From contig DEYM01000124.1 of NCBI GenBank assembly GCA_002364555.1, positions 1 to 14,460 of the forward strand: 14,460 nucleotides of DNA, read 5' to 3'. Position 1 is the first letter of the stretch, and every line of letters starts with the position of its first letter. A program made the position numbers and the translations under genes. The notes under the pieces are model-generated. The model had not been told where the DNA came from. It was given only the letters and a program-made list of their open reading frames with translations, and searched no databases. Origin of the DNA: Phycisphaerales bacterium UBA3158 (GTDB taxonomy: Bacteria > Planctomycetota > Phycisphaerae > Phycisphaerales > SM1A02). Below are positions 6,507 to 11,919 of this stretch, one piece after another.

Positions 6507-8102
6507 ATGACCGGTTCGATGATCGATCTCACCGTCAATCAGGAAGCTCACGGGCCAGCTGTCTATCTGAAGACATTTGGCTGTCAGATGAATGAACTGG
6601 ACAGTGAACTGGTTCGCGGGCATCTCAAGGCATTGGGATACCAATTCACCGATTCACGAGAACAGGCAGAGGTGATTCTCTTCAATACCTGTTCCGTTCG
6701 AGAGCAGGCCGAGAACAAGGTCTGGAGTCGTCTGGGGCAGTTGGGGCAGGAAAAAGAGGCTGGTCGAAGAGTGATCGTTGGTGTCATGGGGTGCATGGCG
6801 GAACGAGAAGGCGTGGCGTTGATGAAGCGAATGCCGCAGGTCGATCTGATGTGTGGCCCAGGTGAATTGGATCGCCTTCCAATGCTCATCGACAATGCCA
6901 TGCATGAGGAGATCATCGAGTATCCCTCGCGAGTAGCCCTGCAAGGCAATAGTTCCAGGCGGTCGGCTACGCTTGCGGCAGCCGAAGATGGACTGGAACA
7001 GCTCGATCTGTCGAGAGCGTTTGATCCGAATCTTGGTGAATCTGGGGGTCGGACGGCTCATGTCCGAATCACTCGCGGCTGCAACAAGTTCTGCACCTAC
7101 TGCGTGGTGCCTCATACCCGTGGTGCCGAGGTGCACCGCCCACCTGCTGACATCATCGAGGAATGCAGGAAGCTGGCGGATCAGGGGGTTCTTGAAATCA
7201 CCCTGCTCGGTCAGACGGTCAACCATTATGTCTATATTCATGGTGCCGCTGTCGGCTCAGATGGCGTCGAGAAGCCTCAGGTCGGACCTGGTCTGGCAGC
7301 TTTCCGAAAGCCTGATAGAGGGGCTGCTGGAAAACGAGTGACGACCTTTGCGGATCTACTGGAGGGTATTCACGAGGCGGTTCCATCCATCAAGCGGCTG
7401 AGATTCGTCACCAGCTATCCAAGGGACTTCGGTGATGACATTCTTTCTGTCATGCGTGATTGTCCCCGGATATGTCGTTATCTGCATGTGCCAGTCCAGT
7501 CGGGCTCCGATCGGATTCTCAAATTGATGAATCGGGGCTACACGGTTGAGCAGTACGAAGCATTCATCGAGCGAGCGATCTCATATCTTCCCGATGTCTC
7601 CATTGCCGGGGACATCATCGTCGGCTTTCCAACGGAAACGGAGGATGATTTCGAGATGACTCGCCAGCTCATCGAACGAATCCCCTTCAAGAACAACTTC
7701 ATTTTCCGGTACTCCCCTCGCCCGGGCACGACCGCGATCACCCGTCTCGAGGATGACGTCCCCGAGGCAGTCAAGAAGCGACGATTGAACGAGTTACTGG
7801 ATACCCAGGGCAAGGTCAGTGAACGCGTGCATGCTGGGTGGGTCGGAAAGCATGTGGACGTGTTCGTGGAGAAGGAAGGCCAGACCGCCACTGGAAATTC
7901 CGGTCGGATTCAGTTGGGTTGGCAGCAGCCCAAGGTTCAGGTCTCTGGCCGAACCCAGGGTGACCTCATCACTGTGTTCGACCTGCCTGAGGGGTATTCA
8001 GCTCAGGAGGCGATCGGGAAGATCCTTCCAGTTCACGTGCAATCTTCCGGTCCAAGACTCCTCCGAGGGAATCTGGCATCAGCCGAACCAATCAACAGCT
8101 GA
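6507..8102 (+). CDS. miaB: tRNA-2-methylthio-N6-dimethylallyladenosine synthase
   Basis: MiaB is a radical-SAM enzyme with two 4Fe-4S clusters that adds a methylthio group to i6A37 of tRNAs reading UNN codons. The N-terminal MTTase domain has its three cluster cysteines: C26 in T-F-G-C-Q-M-N, C62 in N-T-C-S-V-R-E and C96 in M-G-C-M-A-E-R. The radical-SAM motif C192-x3-C196-x2-C199 lies in T-R-G-C-N-K-F-C-T-Y-C. R-Y-S-P-R-P-G-T near 401-408 is typical, and the C-terminus from about 440 is a TRAM-like RNA-binding domain. At 531 aa it is longer than most (about 440-480). Much of the excess is an insertion at about 241-278, right after L-G-Q-T-V-N-H-Y. The ATG at 6507 has no Shine-Dalgarno; an in-frame ATG at 6519 is an alternative. 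Confidence 0.95.
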   Translation: MTGSMIDLTVNQEAHGPAVYLKTFGCQMNELDSELVRGHLKALGYQFTDSREQAEVILFNTCSVREQAENKVWSRLGQLGQEKEAGRRVIVGVMGCMAEREGVALMKRMPQVDLMCGPGELDRLPMLIDNAMHEEIIEYPSRVALQGNSSRRSATLAAAEDGLEQLDLSRAFDPNLGESGGRTAHVRITRGCNKFCTYCVVPHTRGAEVHRPPADIIEECRKLADQGVLEITLLGQTVNHYVYIHGAAVGSDGVEKPQVGPGLAAFRKPDRGAAGKRVTTFADLLEGIHEAVPSIKRLRFVTSYPRDFGDDILSVMRDCPRICRYLHVPVQSGSDRILKLMNRGYTVEQYEAFIERAISYLPDVSIAGDIIVGFPTETEDDFEMTRQLIERIPFKNNFIFRYSPRPGTTAITRLEDDVPEAVKKRRLNELLDTQGKVSERVHAGWVGKHVDVFVEKEGQTATGNSGRIQLGWQQPKVQVSGRTQGDLITVFDLPEGYSAQEAIGKILPVHVQSSGPRLLRGNLASAEPINS

Positions 8103-8122
8103 GCCGTATTTATTGAATCAGA

Positions 8123-8149
8123 GGTCCAGGGGACCCAAATTCGCTTTTT
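8123..8149 (+). terminator. Possible weak terminator of miaB
   Basis: GGTCC (8123-8127) and GGACC (8131-8135) form a 5-bp hairpin with a 3-base loop, and TTTTT follows at 8145-8149, nine bases away. A second T-run (TTTTTTCTT) follows at 8167. Stem length and spacing are poor compared with the strong terminators further right, so this is only a candidate. Confidence 0.3.
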
Positions 8150-8245
8150 AGAGCTATTGAGAGCCCTTTTTTCTTAATTTATCTAGCCTCTCATGTCTGA
8201 AAGCCGGTTGTAAGGTCTGTTTGGATAGTCGTATTTGGAGGAATT

Positions 8246-8302
8246 ATGGCTGCCATATGCCGGCACAAATGCCGGAAGTCCTTCACAATCCAGCATTTGT
8301 AG
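8246..8302 (+). CDS. Possible 18-codon mini-ORF with strong ribosome site
   Basis: ATG at 8246 is preceded by GGAGG at 8237-8241 with a 4-base spacer, the best Shine-Dalgarno match I noticed in the window. The frame codes for 18 residues (M-A-A-I-C-R-H-K-C-R-K-S-F-T-I-Q-H-L) and ends in TAG. The peptide is basic with a C-x3-C pair. It could be a leader peptide controlling downstream transcription, a small protein, or chance. It overlaps the direct repeat ATGCCGG (two copies 13 bases apart). Nothing else confirms that it is coding. Confidence 0.3.
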   Translation: MAAICRHKCRKSFTIQHL

Positions 8303-8392
8303 GGTTCAGATACTTGACTCTCTCTTTCTGGACGGTATGTTCGGCAAGGTGGTTCTCATCCTTGGGAAGAGGTTGTGAGCCGAAGTAGAGAT

Positions 8393-8458
8393 CCCGAATG
8401 CGGGTCGTTGAGAAACTCATTCCTGAGAACCCGTTTAAGAGGGTTCAACGAGAATGAG
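8393..8458 (+). ncRNA. Candidate structured RNA element upstream of the array
   Basis: CCCG (8393-8396) and CGGG (8401-8404) close an AATG tetraloop. Next to it, CTCATTC (8416-8422) pairs with GAATGAG (8452-8458), and inside this GAACCC (8427-8432) pairs with GGGTTC (8441-8446) around an 8-base loop. All arms are perfect complements. CGTTGA (8406-8411) is also complementary to TCAACG (8445-8450), a pairing that cannot coexist with the inner stem, so two alternative folds are possible. It could be part of a leader of copy A, an independent small RNA, or a DNA-level operator. No known RNA family was recognised. Confidence 0.35.
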
Positions 8459-8566
8459 AATGTAATTCGACGATTCGTGGGATACGGACAGTGAACATCT
8501 GCGTAAGGACATGAATACCGGTCGCAGATTTGATTGAGGATTTAAGGTGGGGTGACAAACCCTGTA

Positions 8567-8594
8567 TTTAGAGTTACTTAGTTTCTTTTATAAA
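8567..8594 (+). promoter_or_regulatory. Possible promoter for paralogue A
   Basis: TATAAA at 8589-8594 is a good -10 candidate. TTTAGA at 8567-8572 is a 4-of-6 match to the -35 consensus with a 16-base spacer. Transcription would start near 8601 and give a leader of about 110 bases. An overlapping alternative, GTGACA (8552-8557) with TACTTA (8575-8580), has a better -35 but a poorer -10. Confidence 0.3.
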
Positions 8595-8710
8595 GCTCCT
8601 AATAAGCCGTTTGGGCCAACCGATCGGAATCTCGGTTCAGGCGGGTTAACCAACGTGAGGTGTGGGGCTAGATCTAGATCTCGTTACAGAGAAGAGAAAG
8701 GTTTCGAACA

Positions 8711-9403
8711 ATGAATGTGAAGCAAGCTTCAGTATTCGCAGGAACAGTCGCGGCACTCGCCATGGCTGGCACAGCAAGCGCTGCCTTCCAAGGCATCGCA
8801 TCATCAGTTGCAAACGTAGGCGCTGATGGAACTACCTATCGCATCTATGCTCAGATGGACATGGGTGATCGTCTTGACGCTGTAGCCGGTAACGGTTCGC
8901 AGGGTCTCGCACTGACATCCGTCACTGGTTTCTATCACAATTCCAACGGTGGTCCGACCTCCAAGGACATCAACAGCAACTTCTTCAGCTTCGTCCCAAG
9001 TCTTGAGTGGGACAGCTACGTCACTGTTGGTGCTCTGTACGCGGACGGTTCACCATTCGGTGAAAACGCTCTGAACAACGTCGGCATCGACTGGTCAACA
9101 TTCGAAGCTGGCGGCGACCTTGAAACGGATAACGGCACTTGGTTCGTTACTCCCGACAAGGCTCAGGGTGAAGCCATCGATCACGGTGGAGACATCGGTT
9201 ACGGCGTGCTGATCGCACAGGTCACCACCTCCGATAACGGTGGTACCTTCTCTGGTCTTCTCCAGGGTAAGGACGCCAATGGCGACACATGGTCAGAGGG
9301 TGTCAATGGCGCTGCCTACGGCGGCGGCGACATTCCTGCCCCAGGTGCCCTGGCACTGCTCGGCCTCGCTGGCGTAGCCGGTCGTCGTCGACGTCGCGCC
9401 TGA
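8711..9403 (+). CDS. Paralogue A: exported protein with PAP-type CTERM tail
   Basis: This 230-aa protein of unknown function is the first of five tandem paralogues. Residues 1-24 are a signal peptide ending T-A-S-A, with cleavage expected before A25-F-Q-G. The conserved core, about 73-150, includes G-G-P-T-S-K-D-I-N-S-N-F-F, P-S-L-E-W-D-S-Y-V, A-L-Y, P-F-G-E-N-A-L-N-N-V-G and G-T-W-F-V-T-P-D. A second shared block near 185-195 is L-Q-G-K-D-A-N-G-D-T-W. The tail from 208 reads IPAPGALALLGLAGVAG plus five arginines, matching the motif/hydrophobic/basic plan of PEP-CTERM signals with E replaced by A. There is no cysteine. AAAGG at 8697-8701, 9 bases before the ATG, fixes the start. It is probably exported and surface-anchored or secreted. 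Nearest relative here: copy B. Confidence 0.88.
   Translation: MNVKQASVFAGTVAALAMAGTASAAFQGIASSVANVGADGTTYRIYAQMDMGDRLDAVAGNGSQGLALTSVTGFYHNSNGGPTSKDINSNFFSFVPSLEWDSYVTVGALYADGSPFGENALNNVGIDWSTFEAGGDLETDNGTWFVTPDKAQGEAIDHGGDIGYGVLIAQVTTSDNGGTFSGLLQGKDANGDTWSEGVNGAAYGGGDIPAPGALALLGLAGVAGRRRRRA
8927..9229 (+). repeat. A/B shared tract, copy in paralogue A
   Basis: This 303-base tract aligns without gaps to 9900-10202 in paralogue B with 16 mismatches counted by eye (about 95 % identity). The 216 coding bases just upstream have about 80 mismatches (about 63 %). The tract encodes residues 73-173. Confidence 0.85.
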
Positions 9404-9461
9404 GCGACTACAGATCACGTTTGAGAGGCTCTAGGGCCGATCGAACCGAAATGATCAGTTC

Positions 9462-9496
9462 ACCACCGCAGCCGCAAGGCTGCGGTGGTTCTTTTT
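9462..9496 (+). terminator. Rho-independent terminator of paralogue A
   Basis: A perfect 12-bp stem (9462-9473 with 9478-9489) is closed by a GCAA tetraloop and followed by TCTTTTT. It begins 58 bases after the stop codon. The stem sequence is clearly related to the terminator of copy B. Confidence 0.93.
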
Positions 9497-9578
9497 GTGC
9501 AAATGTCCCCTTTCTCTCTGCGTTCACCGAGATCTGTTGACGCTTGGTCATGTGGAGTCGCTGCCACCTTTCATCCAT

Positions 9579-9605
9579 CCGTGGGTCAACGGATCGAACC
9601 CGCGG
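9579..9605 (+). promoter_or_regulatory. Hairpin in the leader of paralogue B
   Basis: CCGTGGGT (9579-9586) pairs with ACCCGCGG (9598-9605), 8 bp including one G-U, around an 11-base loop. It lies about 80 bases upstream of the ATG. The surrounding sequence (GGGTCAACGGATCG) aligns with the leader of copy A (GGGCCAACCGATCG at 8613), but A folds differently there, so the shared element may be sequence rather than this hairpin. No convincing promoter hexamers were found for B. Confidence 0.35.
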
Positions 9606-9683
9606 TCCATTGGTTTGAAAGTGATTGTGGCGAGTTCCTGATCTCGTAGAGGAAACAAGACAATCAAGAAAGGGATTTGAACA

Positions 9684-10367
9684 ATGAATGTAAACCAATC
9701 ATCGATAGTGGCAGGGGCAGTTGCAGCGGTCGCCATGGCTGGCACGGCCACAGCGGCTTTTCAAGGGTTCGGCTTCAACGTGGTCAATCAGGGCGATCAG
9801 GGATTCACCTATCGACTGTATGCAACCATGGAGATGGGGGACAGGCTTGATGCCGTGGCGGGCAATTCCAGCCAGAGCCTCTCATTGAAGGCCACAGACG
9901 GTTTCTATCACAATTCCAACGGGGGGCCGACCTCCAAGGACATCAACAGCAACTTCTTCAGCTTCGTCCCAAGTCTCGAGTGGGACACCTATGTCACTGT
10001 TGGTGCTCTGTATCAGGACGGTTCACCATTCGGTGAAAACGCTCTGAACAACGTCGGCATCGACTGGTCAACGTTCGAAGCTGGCGGCGACCTTGAAACG
10101 GATAACGGCACCTGGTTCGTCACACCCGACAAGTCTCAGGGTGAAGCCATCGATCACGGTGGAGACATCGGATACGGCGTACTGATCGCTCAGGTCACCA
10201 CCAGTCGAAGAGGCGGCACCTTTTCAGGACTTCTGCAGGGCAAGGATGCCAATGGCGATACATGGCAGGTCTCTCTGAACGGTGGGGAGTACTCCGCGCC
10301 AGCTCCAGGTGCTCTGGCGTTGCTGGGCCTCGCCGGGTTGGCTGGTCGTCGCCGTCGTCGCGTCTGA
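9684..10367 (+). CDS. Paralogue B: exported protein with PAP-type CTERM tail
   Basis: This 227-aa sister of copy A has the same layout: signal peptide 1-24 ending T-A-T-A before A-F-Q-G, central core from residue 73 almost identical to A, L-Q-G-K-D-A-N-G-D-T-W near 184-194, and the tail APAPGALALLGLAGLAG plus five arginines and V. It has no cysteine. The A/B difference is concentrated in the first 72 codons and in the last 55, while codons 73-173 differ at 16 bases only. AAAGG at 9669-9673 lies 10 bases before the ATG; the last bases before the start (GAACA) are the same as in A. It has its own terminator, so it is likely a separate transcript. Function is unknown; a surface or matrix role is inferred only from the sorting signals. 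Confidence 0.88.
   Translation: MNVNQSSIVAGAVAAVAMAGTATAAFQGFGFNVVNQGDQGFTYRLYATMEMGDRLDAVAGNSSQSLSLKATDGFYHNSNGGPTSKDINSNFFSFVPSLEWDTYVTVGALYQDGSPFGENALNNVGIDWSTFEAGGDLETDNGTWFVTPDKSQGEAIDHGGDIGYGVLIAQVTTSRRGGTFSGLLQGKDANGDTWQVSLNGGEYSAPAPGALALLGLAGLAGRRRRRV
9900..10202 (+). repeat. A/B shared tract, copy in paralogue B
   Basis: This is the partner of 8927-9229, same length and no gaps. Most of the 16 differences are at third codon positions. Identity falls sharply at the left edge, as expected for a gene-conversion tract or for strong local constraint. Confidence 0.85.
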
Positions 10368-10420
10368 CCCACAGACTGGATGGAGTGGATTTGGCCTCGG
10401 GAGCTCGAATAATCGCTTCG

Positions 10421-10454
10421 CCACCACAGCTGAAAGGCTGTGGTGGTTCTTTTA
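10421..10454 (+). terminator. Rho-independent terminator of paralogue B
   Basis: CCACCACAGC (10421-10430) pairs perfectly with GCTGTGGTGG (10437-10446), 10 bp with a 6-base loop, followed by TTCTTTTA. The stem resembles that of copy A, with C-to-A and matching G-to-T changes that keep pairing. Confidence 0.9.
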
Positions 10455-10614
10455 TCGGCAATCAGCCCTAAATGGTTATTCAGAGGGTGTTTTCACCATG
10501 AAGCCACATCAGGGTCTGGATATGGGAGCTGAAGCACGTGTTTTATTCGCGCGTTACAACATTACTAGATATCTCTAAATGAATAAAAAACAGCAAGTTG
10601 CCAGCGTGAATCAC
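10455..10614. other. Spacer between terminator B and promoter C
   Basis: No gene is supported here. A 26-codon frame at 10498-10578 lacks a ribosome site and is not accepted. A small GGTG-TTTT-CACC hairpin sits at 10486-10497. The right half (10550-10600) is AT-rich, which fits a region upstream of a promoter. Confidence 0.5.
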
Positions 10615-10642
10615 TTGACCGTTGTCCTCACTGGAATACCTT
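10615..10642 (+). promoter_or_regulatory. Probable promoter for paralogue C
   Basis: TTGACC (10615-10620) and TACCTT (10637-10642) are separated by 16 bases. The call gains weight because GGAGAAGGGG (10649-10658), just downstream, is matched by the same 10-mer at the same place behind the predicted promoter of copy D, marking a likely common transcript 5' end. Confidence 0.5.
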
Positions 10643-10648
10643 AGAGAT

Positions 10649-10795
10649 GGAGAAGGGGTGTACGTGTCGAGCAGCGTGGTGCGTGTTCGGCATTGACAGC
10701 CCCGCAATTTGGGAAGTCATCGGAAGTTAGTTACGAACGCACCACACACATCATCGATTCTGGCCAAGGAATGGCCAGATGAGGAGAAAGTAAAA
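10649..10795 (+). promoter_or_regulatory. Structured 5' leader of paralogue C
   Basis: The leader of about 147 bases can form a long-range helix: GTGGTGCG (10676-10683) plus TTCG (10686-10689) pair with CGAA-CGCACCAC (10734-10745), 12 bp with a 2-base bulge. Inside, CCC (10701-10703) and GGG (10711-10713) can close a 7-base loop followed by AAG. Copy D has the same outer arms, the same inner 7-base loop and a different but complementary middle helix. A second hairpin, TCTGGCCA/TGGCCAGA (10759-10766 with 10772-10779), has loop AGGAA and ends one base before the Shine-Dalgarno GAGGAG (10781-10786). Regulation of translation or mRNA stability is inferred. No known riboswitch class was recognised. 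Confidence 0.5.
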
Positions 10796-11476
10796 ATGAA
10801 AAAGCTCAGTGTATTTGCGGGTGTAGTTGGAGGCATTGCCTTGGCCGGTTCGGCTTCGGCGGCGCTTCAGAGCCTTTCAATGGACCTCGTTAACTCGGGT
10901 TCCGAAGGCAACAGCTACCGTCTTTATGCCAACGTTGATGCGGGTGCCCGTATCGATGCCGTTTACGGTAACGCGCAGGGTGCCCTGTCAGTTGCCACTG
11001 CCAATGGCGCATCGGTATACCACAATGCCAATGGTGGTCCGACCTCGAAGGAGATCAACTCGAACTTCTTCGCCTTCGTTCCAAGTATGGAATGGGACAG
11101 CTATGTCAGCATCGGTGCCTTGTATCAGGATGGCAATCCTTTCGGATCGAACAACCTGAACAACATCGGCGTTGATTGGGCTGCCTGGGAAGGTGGCGGA
11201 GATCTCTTTGCCGACAATGGTTCCTGGTTCGTCACACCAGACGATGCTCAGGGTGCAGAGCAAAATGGACAGGTCTTCCTTGGTCAGTTCACCGTCCAAG
11301 GTGGCAATGGCGATGCGTCAGATCTCGTCGGACAGCTCAACCTTCAAGGTAAGGATGCCAACGGAGAGACATGGAACGCCATTGGCGCTTCATGGGGTGG
11401 CGAAGTCCCAGCTCCTGGTGCTTTGGCACTGCTCGGTCTCGCTGGCGTAGCCGGCCGACGCCGACGTCGCGGCTGA
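10796..11476 (+). CDS. Paralogue C: exported protein with PAP-type CTERM tail
   Basis: This 226-aa protein belongs to the C/D branch of the family. The start is the ATG at 10796 with GAGGAG 9 bases upstream; an upstream TTG at 10709 would add 29 residues lying inside the structured leader and would spoil the signal peptide. The signal peptide is M-K-K-L-S-V-F-A-G, ending G-S-A-S-A at residue 22 before A-L-Q-S-L. The core T83-S-K-E-I-N-S-N-F-F-A-F-V-P-S-M-E-W-D-S-Y-V-S-I-G is followed by P-F-G-S-N-N-L-N-N-I-G. Unlike the others it has D-W-A-A-W-E after the core. The later block is L-Q-G-K-D-A-N-G-E-T-W. The tail from 204 is VPAPGALALLGLAGVAG plus five arginines and G. It has no cysteine. Function is unknown. 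Confidence 0.88.
   Translation: MKKLSVFAGVVGGIALAGSASAALQSLSMDLVNSGSEGNSYRLYANVDAGARIDAVYGNAQGALSVATANGASVYHNANGGPTSKEINSNFFAFVPSMEWDSYVSIGALYQDGNPFGSNNLNNIGVDWAAWEGGGDLFADNGSWFVTPDDAQGAEQNGQVFLGQFTVQGGNGDASDLVGQLNLQGKDANGETWNAIGASWGGEVPAPGALALLGLAGVAGRRRRRG
11042..11170 (+). repeat. C/D shared tract, copy in paralogue C
   Basis: These 129 bases match 12166-12294 in paralogue D with only 2 mismatches, while the preceding 246 coding bases have about 67 (about 73 % identity). It encodes residues 83-125. Confidence 0.85.
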
Positions 11477-11536
11477 GTCCACGACACCCAGGCTTCCTGC
11501 CGTGATGGCATGAGCCCAGTTATGAACACACGAAAG

Positions 11537-11573
11537 CACCTCCGCGACCTCTGGTTGCGGAGGTGTCTTTTTT
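11537..11573 (+). terminator. Rho-independent terminator of paralogue C
   Basis: CACCTCCGC (11537-11545) pairs with GCGGAGGTG (11557-11565), and the stem extends inward by GACC/GGTT with one G-U to a 3-base loop. TCTTTTTT follows. The stem is of the same type as that of copy D and unlike A/B. Confidence 0.92.
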
Positions 11574-11753
11574 GGCAGCCCCCTCGTACAGGGGCCTTCA
11601 GGGGCCTCTAGGAGAGCCTTGGTGGTCTTCAGGGTGTATTTGAGCGAATCGTCCCTGACTAGCTGGTGACATCCCGTCTGGAATGGCTGAGGCTGTCCTC
11701 TAAGTGCATAATTAGAAGATAGTTCCGGTTTCCAAGATGAGTCTTCTTTTGGC
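11574..11753. other. Spacer between terminator C and promoter D
   Basis: No gene is supported here. A hairpin CCCCT/AGGGG (11580-11584 with 11590-11594) is followed by two direct copies of AGGGGCCTY (11590 and 11600). A third copy lies in the -10/-35 spacer of the D promoter at 11762. The same 9-mer also occurs once in the GGDEF gene, so it is not unique to this spacer. Confidence 0.4.
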
Positions 11754-11782
11754 TTGCAATAAGGGGCCTCAATCGGCTAAAT
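11754..11782 (+). promoter_or_regulatory. Probable promoter for paralogue D
   Basis: TTGCAA (11754-11759) and CTAAAT (11777-11782) are separated by 17 bases. The 10-mer GGAGAAGGGG follows 7 bases later, as it follows the predicted C promoter by 6. The correspondence between two otherwise diverged upstream regions supports both calls. Confidence 0.5.
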
Positions 11783-11789
11783 TCTGGTT

Positions 11790-11919
11790 GGAGAAGGGGC
11801 AGGCTCACCACAGACGTGGTGCCTGTGAGGTTTCTGTCCCCTGTATTGGGAAGATAATTGAGAAGTCAGAAAGCACCACTTCATCCAACAGCAAGAGCTG
11901 ATGGATAAAGGAGTTTGTT
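11790..11919 (+). promoter_or_regulatory. Structured 5' leader of paralogue D
   Basis: GTGGTGC (11816-11822) pairs with GCACCAC (11873-11879), and TTTCTG (11831-11836) with CAGAAA (11867-11872), giving 13 bp on a continuous right arm with an 8-base left bulge. TCCC/GGGA (11837-11840, 11848-11851) closes a 7-base loop, as in C. The left arm also has a competing partner: CACCAC at 11806-11811 can pair with GTGGTG at 11816-11821, extended by CAGG/CCTG (11800-11803 with 11822-11825). Two exclusive folds are therefore possible. AAGGAG at 11908-11913, 6 bases before the ATG, is the ribosome site and lies outside the helices. Confidence 0.5.

Larger units (their letters stand above)
8103..8710. other. 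Long non-coding region before the paralogue array
   Basis: About 600 bases without a normal-size gene lie between miaB and copy A. I see, in order: a weak hairpin with T-runs (8123-8171), an 18-codon frame with a strong Shine-Dalgarno (8246-8302), a GC tetraloop-type hairpin (8393-8404), a nested hairpin (8416-8458), a possible promoter near 8567-8594, and the copy A leader with a 6-bp hairpin at 8618-8637 (AACCGA/TCGGTT). The stretch appears more AT-rich than its surroundings. It may hold an sRNA or a long regulated leader. No remnant of a sixth paralogue was recognised. Confidence 0.6.

Noticed and set aside
6296..6595. 99-codon plus-strand frame before miaB
   Set aside because: It starts in the divergent promoter region and overlaps the miaB N-terminus in another frame; no recognisable content.
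8644..8681. GGTTAACC palindrome and tandem AGATCT-AGATCT before copy A
   Set aside because: Short palindromes of this size are expected by chance; no shared copy in the B leader except GATCTCGT.
10498..10578. 26-codon frame between B and C
   Set aside because: No ribosome site, no hydrophobic or other signal; it follows directly on a small hairpin.
10709..10795. N-terminal extension of paralogue C from a TTG
   Set aside because: It would place coding sequence inside the leader helix and push the signal peptide inward; the ATG at 10796 has a good ribosome site and matches D.
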